In this document: positions 54,192 to 63,544 of the stretch, piece after piece
Position numbering within the stretch: position 1 is the stretch's first letter
How the letters are laid out: each line of letters starts with the position of its first letter
NCBI RefSeq assembly: GCF_016744175.1
Contig: NZ_JADGEV010000005.1
Location: forward strand, 74,658-138,657
Direction: 5' to 3'
Length of the DNA stretch: 64,000 nucleotides
From: Neptunomonas sp.
Lineage (GTDB): Bacteria > Pseudomonadota > Gammaproteobacteria > Pseudomonadales > Balneatricaceae
Position numbers and translations under genes: made by a program
Notes under the pieces: model-generated
Database searches by the model: none
What the model saw: the letters and a program-made list of their open reading frames with translations, nothing else
Told to the model about the DNA's origin: nothing

Positions 54192-55220
54192 TTAATTATC
54201 AAAACCTACTTTATCAACTAGTTTTGCAGCAGCAGAACGTTGAGCTGATACTTTTTGTAAATTGATAGAATCGCCTTTGAAATCACCCATGAACTTTTCG
54301 ATTAGATCAGAGCGTTTAGTATTTGGGCGTACTGGAAACTCAAAGTTAACATCAGCATAGAATTTTTGAGACTCTGCCTGAGTTAAGAATTCGATTAATT
54401 TCTGTGCAGCAGCAGGGTGTGGAGCATTTTTTGTAATCCCCGCGCCCGATATGTTCATGTGAGTTCCGCGATCAGCTTGGTTCGGGAAAACTAGGTTAAC
54501 TGATTTTGCCCATGCTTTTTGTTCTGGGTTTTTCTCATTGGTTAGCATTTTGCCAAAGTAATAAGAGTTGCCTAGCGCAAGATCACAGACGCCTTCTTTT
54601 ATTGCCTTTACTTGTGCTCGGTCGTTTCCTTGTGGTTTTTGTGCAAGGTTTCCTTTCACTGCAGTTAACCAGCTTTCAGTTTTTTCTTCACCATGATGCG
54701 CAATCATGCTGCCAATCAAAGACAGGTTGTAGGTGTGCTTTCCGCTGCGAGTACAAATACGGCCTTTCCATTTTGGATCCGCTAAATCTTCATAAGAAGT
54801 AATTTCACCCTCTTTAACGCGCTCTTTAGACGAGTAAACTAAGCGTGCTCGGGATGTAAGACCAACCCAGCGGCCTTCCGGATCACGAAATTGTTGAGGT
54901 ACATTTGTGTTAACGATATCGCTATTGAATGACGCGAAGAGGCCTTTTTCGGTTGCATCAAACAAAGGGCCGATGTCGGAAGTTAATAAAATGTCGGCTG
55001 GTGAATTGCGGCCTTCATGTTGTAAGCGTTCGAGTAAACCTTTTTTTGCAAAGACAACATTAGTTTTGATACCCGTTTCCTCTGAGAATGCTTTTAGCAG
55101 CGGCTCAATTAAAAAGGGCTGGCGATAAGAGTAAATATTAACTTCTTCTGCCTGTGCCATTGAGTTGAAACTAAGAGCGGTCGTGAGGGTGGCGAATGCA
55201 AACAGAGACTTACGTAACAT
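54192..55220 (-). CDS. fbpA: Ferric iron ABC transporter, substrate-binding protein
   Basis: A 342-residue periplasmic iron-binding protein. The signal peptide (MLRKSLFAFATLTTALSF, cleavage after AQA at about 24) is followed by EEVNIYSYRQPFLIEPLLKAFSEETGIKTNVVFAKKG. The iron-binding tyrosines are expected in LGNSYYFGKML (about 218-228), as in FbpA/FutA. Other conserved elements are TSRARLVYSSKERV and the C-terminal FEFPVRPN. Two Fur-box-like sequences lie upstream, consistent with iron repression. It leads the fbpA-fbpB minus-strand unit. Confidence 0.94.
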   Translation of the reverse strand: MLRKSLFAFATLTTALSFNSMAQAEEVNIYSYRQPFLIEPLLKAFSEETGIKTNVVFAKKGLLERLQHEGRNSPADILLTSDIGPLFDATEKGLFASFNSDIVNTNVPQQFRDPEGRWVGLTSRARLVYSSKERVKEGEITSYEDLADPKWKGRICTRSGKHTYNLSLIGSMIAHHGEEKTESWLTAVKGNLAQKPQGNDRAQVKAIKEGVCDLALGNSYYFGKMLTNEKNPEQKAWAKSVNLVFPNQADRGTHMNISGAGITKNAPHPAAAQKLIEFLTQAESQKFYADVNFEFPVRPNTKRSDLIEKFMGDFKGDSINLQKVSAQRSAAAKLVDKVGFDN

Positions 55221-55280
55221 GATTTTTACCCTAATCTGTAATAAATAATTTGGTTAAGCAATAAGCTGCCTTAAAGGTAA

Positions 55281-55295
55281 CGCGAATTATTATCG
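55281..55295. promoter_or_regulatory. Fur-box-like site 1 upstream of fbpA
   Basis: CGCGAATTATTATCG matches most positions of the 15-base Fur core TGATAATNATTATCA, 61-75 bases upstream of the fbpA start. Matching was done by eye. Confidence 0.5.
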
Positions 55296-55320
55296 TTAAC
55301 ATGCGTAATGTCAATGCGGA

Positions 55321-55335
55321 TGAGTATAATTCTCA
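55321..55335. promoter_or_regulatory. Fur-box-like site 2 upstream of fbpA
   Basis: TGAGTATAATTCTCA has intact TGA and TCA ends and an ATT core, a close fit to the 7-1-7 Fur consensus, about 100 bases upstream of the fbpA start. Confidence 0.6.
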
Positions 55336-55412
55336 ATACCATTATCCTATAAGTTTATGTTCCATGATTCATGTCATAGATGCAGAAGGTTTTAAGGAAA
55401 CGTTGCGTCAGA

Positions 55413-56129
55413 TTAAATAACAGGAAAGAGTCTTGAAATAACGGCAGGAATGGCAGTCTCTACTCGTAAAATCCGTTCGCCAACATGAAAAGGGGTTAGT
55501 CCTGATTGTTGAAACTTCTCAATTTCATATGGAATGAAACCTCCTTCTGGACCTATTGCTAGTGTCGTCGGTGTTATTGTGGCTTCTGGACAACAAATGG
55601 CATTGTAGGGGTGAGCTACTAAGCCTCTAGTATTGGCACTAATCGCAGGGAGCTCGTCTTCAACAAAAGGTTTGAATCGTTTTCTTATGTGTACAGAAGG
55701 CATTTGGGTATCACCCGCTTGTTCCAAGCCTAATTGAAGTTGTTCTTGAATCGCGCTATCTGATAAAAGTGGTGTTGACCAGTAGCTCTTATCTACACGG
55801 AAACTATTCAGTAAATAAATATCTTTTACGCCCATAGTACTTACTGTTTGCATAATGCGTTTTAACATTTTAGGCCTTGGTAAGGCTAGTAATAGTGTTA
55901 AAGGCAGTGCGGTTGGGGGGGCTATAGTAAGGTTTATTTGTAATGTGACTTTTTGATGATCAATTTCAATAACTTGTCCTGTACCTTTAAGGCCATTAAT
56001 GTGGCCAACACGTAATACTGAGTTAGGTTGAGCTTGATGAATGTCGTATATATGTTTATGGCGTCTATCACGTAAGCAAATGCTGTCCGTATTGCAAAAA
56101 TCATCTTCAGTAAAAAGAATTAAATTCAT
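55413..56129 (-). CDS. rsmE: 16S rRNA (uracil(1498)-N(3))-methyltransferase
   Basis: A SPOUT-class methyltransferase of 238 residues that methylates N3 of U1498 in 16S rRNA. The N-terminal PUA-like domain has LRDRRHKHIYDIHQAQPNSVLRVG; the SPOUT knot includes LLLALPRPKMLKRIMQTVSTMGVKDIYLLNS, LAIGPEGGFIPYEIEKF (SAM loop) and LGERILRVETA-like HVGERILRVETAIPA at the end. Length fits the family. It stands alone between the iron transporter and a MATE gene. Confidence 0.95.
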   Translation of the reverse strand: MNLILFTEDDFCNTDSICLRDRRHKHIYDIHQAQPNSVLRVGHINGLKGTGQVIEIDHQKVTLQINLTIAPPTALPLTLLLALPRPKMLKRIMQTVSTMGVKDIYLLNSFRVDKSYWSTPLLSDSAIQEQLQLGLEQAGDTQMPSVHIRKRFKPFVEDELPAISANTRGLVAHPYNAICCPEATITPTTLAIGPEGGFIPYEIEKFQQSGLTPFHVGERILRVETAIPAVISRLFPVI

Positions 56130-56235
56130 TAATTATCCGTTTGATTGCATCTTGGGAACATATTCTTCCATTATGACGGTTTTTCTTTTGCTTAGCAGCC
56201 GTTAGGATAGCTTCTTACTTTAAACTGAGCTCTTT

Positions 56236-57582
56236 ATGGCTACGCCTGATTTACTTAAAGATACTATACGTCCAACACTTCTTCGCATGACCTTACCGAT
56301 GATGGTAGGGATTGTTAGTTTGATGTTGTTTAATTTAGCAGATATTTATTTTGTTTCCCTTTTAGGGACCGCGCCGATGGCTGCGTTGGCATTTACTTTT
56401 CCGGTAACCTTCTCTGTAGTCAGTTTGGCTATTGGTTTCGGAATAGGTACATCTGCAACTCTGGCCAGGTTAATAGGCCAGGGCCAGCAAGAAAAAGCGG
56501 CTGAGCTTGCAACAGACAATCTGATGATGACTCTCATTGTGGTGCTGTGTATTAGTTTGGTTGCGCAGCTCTTTATGGCGCCTTTATTTACGGTGATGGG
56601 AGCGACAGCTAAACAATTGCCTTACATTCTTGATTATATGGGAGTGTGGTGGTTTGGTGCTGTTTTTGTAGTTACCAATATGGTCGCCAACAGTGCCTTG
56701 CGTGCAAGAGGGGATACTAAAACACCTGCACTTGTGATGGGAGGGGCTTCCGCTCTTAACCTAATATTGGATCCTTTGTTCATTTTTGGCTGGGGGCCGG
56801 TACCTGCGTTTGGTATTAAGGGAGCGGCTATGGCAAGCGTGATCTCTTGGACATGTGTATTTGTCATCGTTATTTATGTTCTTTATCGGCGCTATCGATT
56901 AATAGTACTGATGAAACCTGTCATTGGGAGAATACTCGGACACTGGTTAAAAGTAATGAAAATAGGTTTGCCTGCTGCTTTATCTAATATGATGACGCCA
57001 TTAGCAGGAGGAGTACTAACAGCAATGGTTGCTCAACATGGGGCAGAAGCTGTAGCTGCATTTGGGGTAGGGAACCGGCTTGAGTCACTTTCTTTGTTGG
57101 TGTGTTTGGCTTTGTCGATGACACTCCCGCCCTTTGTTAGCCAAAATTTTGGTGCAGGGCAGATACAGCGTGTTATCTCTGCATATCAGGGGGCCATTAA
57201 GTTTGCACTTGTTTGGCAGTTCTTAGTATTTTTGATGTTGTTGCTATTTCAGGACGCTATTGCGGAGTTATTCGCAGCCTCTGAATTGATCAAAGGGCCT
57301 TTAATCATGTGGTTGGGTATTGTGCCACTTGGATTTGGGATGCAGGCGGTCATTTTTTTGAGTGCGTCAACATTAAATGCGTTACACCAGCCTTTAAGAG
57401 CGATGCGTATTAGCATCTTGCGTTTATTTGTGTTTTTTATACCTATGTCTTGGATAGCAAATGAACTATGGGGCTTGCAGGCAATGTTTGTAGCATTCGT
57501 GTTGGCAAATACCGCCGCTTCATGGATAGCGTATAGAAGTGTCAGTCGTTTGTTGATGGCAAAGAGTGCGGTGCATCAATGA
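56236..57582 (+). CDS. MATE-family multidrug efflux transporter
   Basis: A 448-residue inner-membrane antiporter with twelve hydrophobic helices in two homologous bundles. Family elements are LRMTLPMMVGIVSLMLFNLADIYFVSLLGTAPMAALAFTFP at the N-terminus, NSALRARGDTKTPALVMG, and in the second half GLPAALSNMMTPLAGGVLTAMV with GVGNRLESLSLL. It uses a sodium or proton gradient to export cationic compounds; the substrate cannot be told from sequence. It is monocistronic by appearance. Confidence 0.93.
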   Translation: MATPDLLKDTIRPTLLRMTLPMMVGIVSLMLFNLADIYFVSLLGTAPMAALAFTFPVTFSVVSLAIGFGIGTSATLARLIGQGQQEKAAELATDNLMMTLIVVLCISLVAQLFMAPLFTVMGATAKQLPYILDYMGVWWFGAVFVVTNMVANSALRARGDTKTPALVMGGASALNLILDPLFIFGWGPVPAFGIKGAAMASVISWTCVFVIVIYVLYRRYRLIVLMKPVIGRILGHWLKVMKIGLPAALSNMMTPLAGGVLTAMVAQHGAEAVAAFGVGNRLESLSLLVCLALSMTLPPFVSQNFGAGQIQRVISAYQGAIKFALVWQFLVFLMLLLFQDAIAELFAASELIKGPLIMWLGIVPLGFGMQAVIFLSASTLNALHQPLRAMRISILRLFVFFIPMSWIANELWGLQAMFVAFVLANTAASWIAYRSVSRLLMAKSAVHQ

Positions 57583-57763
57583 TTTTAAGATAACTCAGGC
57601 CTATCATTAATCATTAACAATCAGATACTATCCTAAAGACTATAAACCAAAGTCATATTATTAAATGGAAGCCTTAGGTCTATGATCGGTTCTAAGACTT
57701 CTTAGAAAAATAAAAAAGTAAGTTATATAAAACACAATAAATTGAAAGAAAAGGGATGTGAAT

Positions 57764-58513
57764 ATGGGTAAGTTGGTTGCTCTTGTAACAGGTGGTACTG
57801 GTGGGCTGGGTGCTTCAATATGCCGAAGTCTGGCGGATAGTGGGTTTACAGTAGTAGCAGGTTATAACAGTGGTGGTAATCACGAAAAAGCAAAAGCATG
57901 GCAAGCAGCACAAAAAGCTGATGGTTATGATATTCATGTGGCTTATGGTGATGTGACAAATACAGCTTCTTGCGAAGAGTGTATTGCTACCGTGCAAGAA
58001 CTAACAGGTGGTACAGTTGATGTACTCGTTAATAATGCAGGTATCACTCGTGACGGCCAGTTTAAGAAAATGAGCTGGGATCAGTGGGACGAAGTTCTAA
58101 CGGCAAACTTGGATTCAATGTTCCATATGACTCGTTTGGTCATTAATCCAATGCTGGAAAAAGGCTTTGGTCGTGTTGTCAATATTTCATCTGTGAATGC
58201 ACAGAAAGGCCAGTTTGGACAGTGTAACTACTCTGCCGCTAAAGCCGGTATACATGGTTTCACAAAGGCACTGGCTCAAGAAGTTGCTTCTAAAGGTGTT
58301 ACTGTTAATACAGTTTCTCCGGGTTATGTAATGACACCGATGGTAGCTAAAATTGCTGTCGAAGTTCAGCAGAAAATTTGCTCTACTATTCCGGTAGGAC
58401 GTTTTGGTACACCTGAAGAAATTGGTCGTATCGTAACTTTCTTGGCTGAAGAGCAGTCTGGGTATATCACAGGTGCTGATATGTCTATCAATGGTGGTCT
58501 TCACATGTCTTAA
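57764..58513 (+). CDS. phbB: Acetoacetyl-CoA reductase (short-chain dehydrogenase)
   Basis: NADPH-dependent reductase of the PhbB type, 249 residues, which makes (R)-3-hydroxybutyryl-CoA for polyhydroxybutyrate. The cofactor motif is LVTGGTGGLGASICRSL, the active site is Ser-Tyr-Lys in NISSVNAQKGQFGQCNYSAAKAG, and the family segment SPGYVMTPMVAKI is present. NSGGNHEKAKAW after the second strand is characteristic of PhbB rather than FabG. The ATG at 57764 has AAGGGA 8 bases upstream; a GTG at 57758 is an alternative. phbA and phbC are not nearby. Confidence 0.9.
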   Translation: MGKLVALVTGGTGGLGASICRSLADSGFTVVAGYNSGGNHEKAKAWQAAQKADGYDIHVAYGDVTNTASCEECIATVQELTGGTVDVLVNNAGITRDGQFKKMSWDQWDEVLTANLDSMFHMTRLVINPMLEKGFGRVVNISSVNAQKGQFGQCNYSAAKAGIHGFTKALAQEVASKGVTVNTVSPGYVMTPMVAKIAVEVQQKICSTIPVGRFGTPEEIGRIVTFLAEEQSGYITGADMSINGGLHMS

Positions 58514-58534
58514 TGACACCATTGTGAGAATAGA

Positions 58535-58560
58535 AAAACCCGCTCTTAAGCGGGTTTTTT
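58535..58560 (+). terminator. Intrinsic terminator after phbB
   Basis: AAAACCCGCT and AGCGGGTTTT form a 10-bp stem with loop CTTA, then more T. A-run on the left makes it act also for the convergent DUF349 gene. Confidence 0.92.
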
Positions 58561-58579
58561 GTTGTTAAGAAATAACTTC

Positions 58580-61414
58580 TTAATCAAATACAGTTTCGAT
58601 GAGTGTTTCGAAACGCTTACTCAATGTTTCATTCATTTTACTAAAAGGAATAGTGGAGGCTTCTAGCTCCAGCTTTTTGATGTCTATAAGGTTTACAGGC
58701 TGTTGTTGTTGCTCCAGGGCCTTTTGTAAACGTTGCATCTGGTATTCCATTCGTAATGCTTGGTCTTGGTCTGGAGAGGAAATGTTGAGCGCTATTTCCA
58801 AGCGTATGCAAATTTCACGTAGTGCGTTATCAGCATTAATTAGCAAAGTATTAAGGCTGTTGTCTCCAGAGGCTACTAATTCTATTTGTTGACGGCGCTT
58901 GTGAATTTTTTCATGCAAACTGTTGTTGGAGGCCAGTGTCCAACTAGCAAAAAATTCTTCTGTTGCTTTCTCTGCTGAATTATCGAGAAGGTGTGTTTCA
59001 AATTGTTCACACAAGAAAGCATGTTCTTGCAATTGAATATTATCAGCATGTTCTAAGAATCGTTTGAGAGCATTGGTTTGCTGCTCCAAATAGCGTGCTG
59101 CTTTATTGAACCTTTCAATGTCTTTAACAGGTAAGGTATCTTTGAATTGTTCAATCAGCTGGCGTGCTTCGTTAATGTGTTCTGATTTTTTCTTCGTGTG
59201 AAGTGGTGCTTCTTCAAAACTTAAGAGTTCATCAGTAAATTGATTTAACAATACTTTAGCTGCATGTGCTGCTTCGCGTGAAGGTGTTTGATCGTGTAAG
59301 CGTTGAAAAATAACATCACAGTGAACTCTAAAAGATTTCCACAATTTACGTTCTTGACTATGAAATGTTGGGCCGCACTCTTTCCAGTCTTTCTGCAAGT
59401 TTTTTGCTTGCTCTGCAGCGTCTATTACATCGTCGGCTGTCGTTAATAACTCGGCATTTAGAATTAGCTTCTCTTTAGTTGCCATTGAGGCTTCTTTGAC
59501 ATTTTGGAAGCGTGTTTCTGCATCAATAAGTAACTCATTGAACTTTACTTGCAGTGTCTGACCTGGATTTCTGTCTACAGGAGTGAAGCGGCGCCATTCT
59601 TGCTTAGCTGTCTGGATTATTTGCTCAATGGCACGCCAATCGCAGTTTTCCCAATCTATTTGCTGAAGGTAGGCGGCTACTTCTTTATAGATATGCTCTT
59701 TTTGTTGCAGGTTGTAGCGACGGGCTTCATTTTGTAGTGAGAAGTATGCCTCACATGGCTCGTATGCACTATCTGAAGCTGATTTGAAGCGCTTCCAAAT
59801 AGCTTGAGAATGAAATGGATCGGTGGCATCTAGCAATTTCCAATGCTGTTGAAGTTGCTTAATTTTCTTTGCTTTGTCTTGTGGTGGGATGTCCGTTGAG
59901 ACAAGGTTCTCCATATCGGAGCAAAGCTGCTCTTTTTTTGGAGTTACGGCATAGCCTTGCCAGTCCTTGAGCTCATCTAACCGAGTGTTTATGTTTTTAA
60001 ATTGTTGTTCAAAAGCATCTCTAGAAGAGCCTTTAAGTTGTGACAGTTGTTCGGTTGCTTTACGGGATATTTTCTCTGCAGTTTTAATTTCACCCTTCTC
60101 AATTAAGCTATCAAGGTGGGTGAGTTGAGTCTGTAGTTTTTCAGACAGCTCCGTGGCTTTTATCGTTTCTAGTTGTTTCTTGTTGATAATGTGTTCTATG
60201 ACGACATCTAACTGTAGTAATGGTGCCGGGCGCTCGATATTTGTAGGCCATGCTATTTTTGTTCGAACTTTATTTGCCTGCTTTAATTGCTCTTGAAGAG
60301 GCTTTTTCTTGAAGTTGCTACGTTCACTTAACAGTAAAAATTCAGCAATTTCATTTAGCTTACCTTCAACAGATCTTGCATGCGTGCTAATTTTGCTTAG
60401 TGTTCCGTTCAGTTGGTTGTATAAATCTTGTTGGCCAATTGATGCCATATTACTAATACTTTCCCACTGATTTTTAAAATTATCTTGCTCTTGTGTGAGC
60501 GATATAACCTGTTCATCTTGTTGAGAAAATAGGATGTTTTCTGTGCTCGTGATGAAATGCTGTAGTTGTTGTAATAGTGTGTCAACTTGTTCGCGAGCTA
60601 ATTTAGTGTCAAGTTCTTCTTGTATCTTTGCTGCTTCTACATCAGCGATAGCTGAAATTCTATTCTGACATGTGCTGCATGCGTCAGAAAACTGTGATTG
60701 ATAAGACTCTGTTGTAGCGAGAGGGAGTTGACTCCACTCTTGCTTCAGTGCTTCAAGCTTTGCTGGATAAAGAGGGTACCACTCGCAATGGGAAAGATGG
60801 TTTGTTTGCTCAATAATTACGTTGGCTTTTTCAAGTAGCCCTTGTTGTTGTTTCTCTTTTTCACGAATCTCATTCAATTTATCGCGCATGATACGATAAA
60901 TAGCTTTGTCATTTTGTTTCGTTATTTTTAGCAGTTGTTCAATCAAATCAGGATGTGAAATATGCCCCGCTGCAGTTTTACGGGTACTGATAGGCACTGA
61001 AGATGTAGCTATTTCTAGTAATAGGTTCTGGTCATCGGTGTTGTTGACCAAAACTATTTGCAAATCCTGATAAGACGTTTGACTGATAATTCGCCACATG
61101 AGTGCTTGTTCGATGTCCTTAGTCAGTCGATCGAACAGTATTTGTGGGTTGGTATCATTGTTCAGCTTATGAACTAAACGTGTCTCTATTGTGTCAGCAT
61201 CAGCATCAGGGGTTTTTAAAAGCTGAATTAGGTTACTAACGCTCGTGATCTGAGCTATTGCTGCCTGTCTAACATTAATGTCTGGGTCTCGAGTAGCTAA
61301 ATCAGACAGGATAAGGTATTGATCATCATGTTCGTCGCTCAAATTTTTAACAGCATTCAAACGAGTAACTGGATTGGTATGTTGCCACTTAGGCTTAAAA
61401 AACTTAGATAACAT
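58580..61414 (-). CDS. DUF349 domain-containing coiled-coil protein
   Basis: A 944-residue, mostly helical and hydrophilic cytoplasmic protein. The first 130 residues look like HEAT-type repeats (NPVTRLNAVKNLSD, DPDINVRQAAIAQITS). The rest is long helices with repeated DUF349 modules recognisable by W/F-containing elements such as AKKIKQLQQHWKLLDATDPFHSQAIWKRFKSASD, TAKQEWRRFTPVDRNPGQTLQVKFNELL and AEQAKNLQKDWKECGPTFHSQERKLWKSFRVHCD. No enzymatic motif is seen. Pseudomonas and relatives have similar proteins without a firm function. It is convergent with phbB. Confidence 0.85.
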   Translation of the reverse strand: MLSKFFKPKWQHTNPVTRLNAVKNLSDEHDDQYLILSDLATRDPDINVRQAAIAQITSVSNLIQLLKTPDADADTIETRLVHKLNNDTNPQILFDRLTKDIEQALMWRIISQTSYQDLQIVLVNNTDDQNLLLEIATSSVPISTRKTAAGHISHPDLIEQLLKITKQNDKAIYRIMRDKLNEIREKEKQQQGLLEKANVIIEQTNHLSHCEWYPLYPAKLEALKQEWSQLPLATTESYQSQFSDACSTCQNRISAIADVEAAKIQEELDTKLAREQVDTLLQQLQHFITSTENILFSQQDEQVISLTQEQDNFKNQWESISNMASIGQQDLYNQLNGTLSKISTHARSVEGKLNEIAEFLLLSERSNFKKKPLQEQLKQANKVRTKIAWPTNIERPAPLLQLDVVIEHIINKKQLETIKATELSEKLQTQLTHLDSLIEKGEIKTAEKISRKATEQLSQLKGSSRDAFEQQFKNINTRLDELKDWQGYAVTPKKEQLCSDMENLVSTDIPPQDKAKKIKQLQQHWKLLDATDPFHSQAIWKRFKSASDSAYEPCEAYFSLQNEARRYNLQQKEHIYKEVAAYLQQIDWENCDWRAIEQIIQTAKQEWRRFTPVDRNPGQTLQVKFNELLIDAETRFQNVKEASMATKEKLILNAELLTTADDVIDAAEQAKNLQKDWKECGPTFHSQERKLWKSFRVHCDVIFQRLHDQTPSREAAHAAKVLLNQFTDELLSFEEAPLHTKKKSEHINEARQLIEQFKDTLPVKDIERFNKAARYLEQQTNALKRFLEHADNIQLQEHAFLCEQFETHLLDNSAEKATEEFFASWTLASNNSLHEKIHKRRQQIELVASGDNSLNTLLINADNALREICIRLEIALNISSPDQDQALRMEYQMQRLQKALEQQQQPVNLIDIKKLELEASTIPFSKMNETLSKRFETLIETVFD

Positions 61415-61514
61415 GAACGATTTCTTGTATTAGCAAAACTGGACGATGGATGTCCAGATGAATGGGGAGACCTATTCTAAGGGCTTGGCGTGGTCAGTAA
61501 AAGCCTTGACGGCA

Positions 61515-61553
61515 AGTTTAATCAGGGATGTTTCATATTCACCTGATTAAACT
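61515..61553. repeat. 12-bp inverted repeat downstream of ychJ
   Basis: AGTTTAATCAGG and CCTGATTAAACT are perfect arms with a 15-base spacer, 23-61 bases past the ychJ stop. There is no T-run on either strand, so it is a poor terminator; it may stabilise the ychJ 3' end or bind a protein upstream of the DUF349 gene. Confidence 0.55.
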
Positions 61554-61575
61554 GTTCTGTTGGCATGATTTTAAA

Positions 61576-62004
61576 TTAGGCAATTGATCTGACTTCAACA
61601 TTGCCATCTAGATAGAACCATTTACCATCTTTAGCATAAAAATTTGAGCATTCATGTAAAACGCACTGATCTTCTTCGGTTTCAAATGAAGCTTCAAACT
61701 CAACCATACCCTGACTATCATCTTTATGACCGGCTTCTTTGTTGAGTATTGTCAGTCCAGTCCATGTCGTAAACTGGATCTGTTCGGCAATAATAGCGCG
61801 ATCTATAGCATCGCGTTTCTCAGGAGCAGTAGTGTCTATAAGGTAATCAATAGCACCGAGTGCAAAGGCCGTATAACGACTGCGCATGAGTTGTTCGGCT
61901 GTTGGTGCTAGCTTTTGACCTTCAATATAGGGTTCACAACAAAATGCAAATGGTTTTCTTGATCCGCATGGACAACGATGTTCTGTTGTTTGACTGGTCA
62001 GCAT
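61576..62004 (-). CDS. ychJ: YchJ-family SEC-C motif protein
   Basis: A 142-residue protein of the UPF0225/YchJ family. The N-terminal SEC-C zinc motif is CPCGSRKPFAFCCEPYI (about 12-28), followed by the family element PTAEQLMRSRYTAFALGAIDYL and a NTF2-like domain ending with HECSNFYAKDGKWFYLDG. The usual second, C-terminal SEC-C of the longer members is absent. The function is not established. It is divergent from sbcB. Confidence 0.92.
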   Translation of the reverse strand: MLTSQTTEHRCPCGSRKPFAFCCEPYIEGQKLAPTAEQLMRSRYTAFALGAIDYLIDTTAPEKRDAIDRAIIAEQIQFTTWTGLTILNKEAGHKDDSQGMVEFEASFETEEDQCVLHECSNFYAKDGKWFYLDGNVEVRSIA

Positions 62005-62089
62005 GTGTAATCCTCCCTATCAAATCTGATACTATTTGCCTGTTATTATAGCCTGCTTACTTAGTATTTATCACGGATAATTGAAAACA

Positions 62090-63544
62090 ATGACAGTGGA
62101 ACGCACTTTTTTTTGGCACGATTATGAAACCTTTGGTATCGATCCTAAAAGAGATCGTCCTGTACAGTTTGCTGGGGTTCGTACCGATGAGAACCTAAGC
62201 ATCATTGATGAGCCCATTATGATATTTTGTAAGCCGGCTGATGATGTGTTGCCTCATCCTCAAGCATGCTTAATTACTGGTATTACACCTCAAAAAGCAA
62301 TTCGAGAAGGCCTATGCGAAGCTGAATTTATTTCTCAAATACATGCTGAATTTTCTAAACCAGGTACGTGTGCTGTGGGTTACAACAGCATTCGTTTTGA
62401 TGATGAAGTCACACGTTATACCTTATATCGTAATTTTTTCGACCCATATTCTCGTGAATGGCAAAATGGCTGTTCTCGCTGGGATATTATTGACATGTTG
62501 CGGTTAACGCGTGCATTACGCCCTGAGGGGATAATTTGGCCGGACAATGCAGACGGAAATCCGAGCTTACGTCTTGAAGATCTTACAAAAGCTAATGGAA
62601 TTGATCATGGGCATGCTCATGATGCGCTATCAGATGTTTATGCAACAATTGCCATGGCTAAACTGATTAAAGAGCGACAACCAAAACTGTATGAGTTTGT
62701 ATTATCAAATAAGGATAAGGCAGCAGCTCAGCGCATGCTAGATGTAACGTCTATGAAACCGGTTCTCCATGCATCATCCCGGTACTCTGCCATGTTAGGT
62801 AATTTGGCAGTCATAGCGCCTTTAATACAGCATCCTGTTAATAAGAACAGTACGCTTGTATGGGATTTACGAGTAGATCCTACACCATTACTGACCTTGT
62901 CAGTGGAAGATATCCGTCATTATATGTATTTGCCTAGTCAAGAGCGCACAGATACTGATCCTGTGATTGCTCTAAAACAAGTTCATATTAATAAGTGTCC
63001 TATTTTGGCGCCCGCCGGTATGTTGAATAAGGATGAAGCGGCACGTTTTTCTATTATTGGTGATGAGTGTCGATCTCATTTAGCTGTTTTAAGAAATTAT
63101 CCTGAATTAAAGTCAAAATTAGCCGATGTAATGAGTGAAGACAGTTTTGAATCCGATGGTGATCCTGACCATATGTTGTATTCAGGTGGTTTTTTTAATG
63201 ACACTGATAAAAAGATGATGCAGCAGGTGCGTGAATGCGACCCTAATACGCTTGCAGAGTTAGAGTTTGCATTCCAAGACCCTCGACTAGAGGAGATGTT
63301 TTTTCGTTACCGTGCTCGTAACTATCCTTGGACACTTACTGATGAGCAGCAATCGCAGTGGGAGCAGTACCGTAGTGACAGGCTACTAGTGAAAGATAAG
63401 CGGGGGTTGTTAACAATGAAGGAATTTTATGAGCACCTGAATGGTTTGTATCAAGATCCTGACCTTACTACTCATCAGAGAGAAGTGTTGGAAGAATTAG
63501 CGATTTACGCAGAGTCTATATATCCCATGGAAATGTCATGGTAA
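62090..63544 (+). CDS. sbcB: Exodeoxyribonuclease I
   Basis: Single-strand-specific 3'-5' exonuclease used in recombination and mismatch repair, 484 residues. DEDDh motifs are FFWHDYETFGIDPKRDRPVQFAG (Asp/Glu of ExoI), GYNSIRFDDEV (ExoII) and HGHAHDALSDVYATI (ExoIII with catalytic His). The SH3-like and C-terminal helical domains follow (FSIIGDECRSHL, RYRARNYPWTLTDEQQSQW). The ATG at 62090 is preferred; an in-frame TTG at 62081 lies too close to GGATAA. The next gene starts inside its last codons. Confidence 0.96.
   Translation: MTVERTFFWHDYETFGIDPKRDRPVQFAGVRTDENLSIIDEPIMIFCKPADDVLPHPQACLITGITPQKAIREGLCEAEFISQIHAEFSKPGTCAVGYNSIRFDDEVTRYTLYRNFFDPYSREWQNGCSRWDIIDMLRLTRALRPEGIIWPDNADGNPSLRLEDLTKANGIDHGHAHDALSDVYATIAMAKLIKERQPKLYEFVLSNKDKAAAQRMLDVTSMKPVLHASSRYSAMLGNLAVIAPLIQHPVNKNSTLVWDLRVDPTPLLTLSVEDIRHYMYLPSQERTDTDPVIALKQVHINKCPILAPAGMLNKDEAARFSIIGDECRSHLAVLRNYPELKSKLADVMSEDSFESDGDPDHMLYSGGFFNDTDKKMMQQVRECDPNTLAELEFAFQDPRLEEMFFRYRARNYPWTLTDEQQSQWEQYRSDRLLVKDKRGLLTMKEFYEHLNGLYQDPDLTTHQREVLEELAIYAESIYPMEMSW

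Noticed and set aside
55364..55420. An 18-residue frame (MIHVIDAEGFKETLRQIK) between fbpA and rsmE
   Set aside because: No ribosome site, overlaps the rsmE 3' end and too short to judge; chance frame or a small gene remnant.
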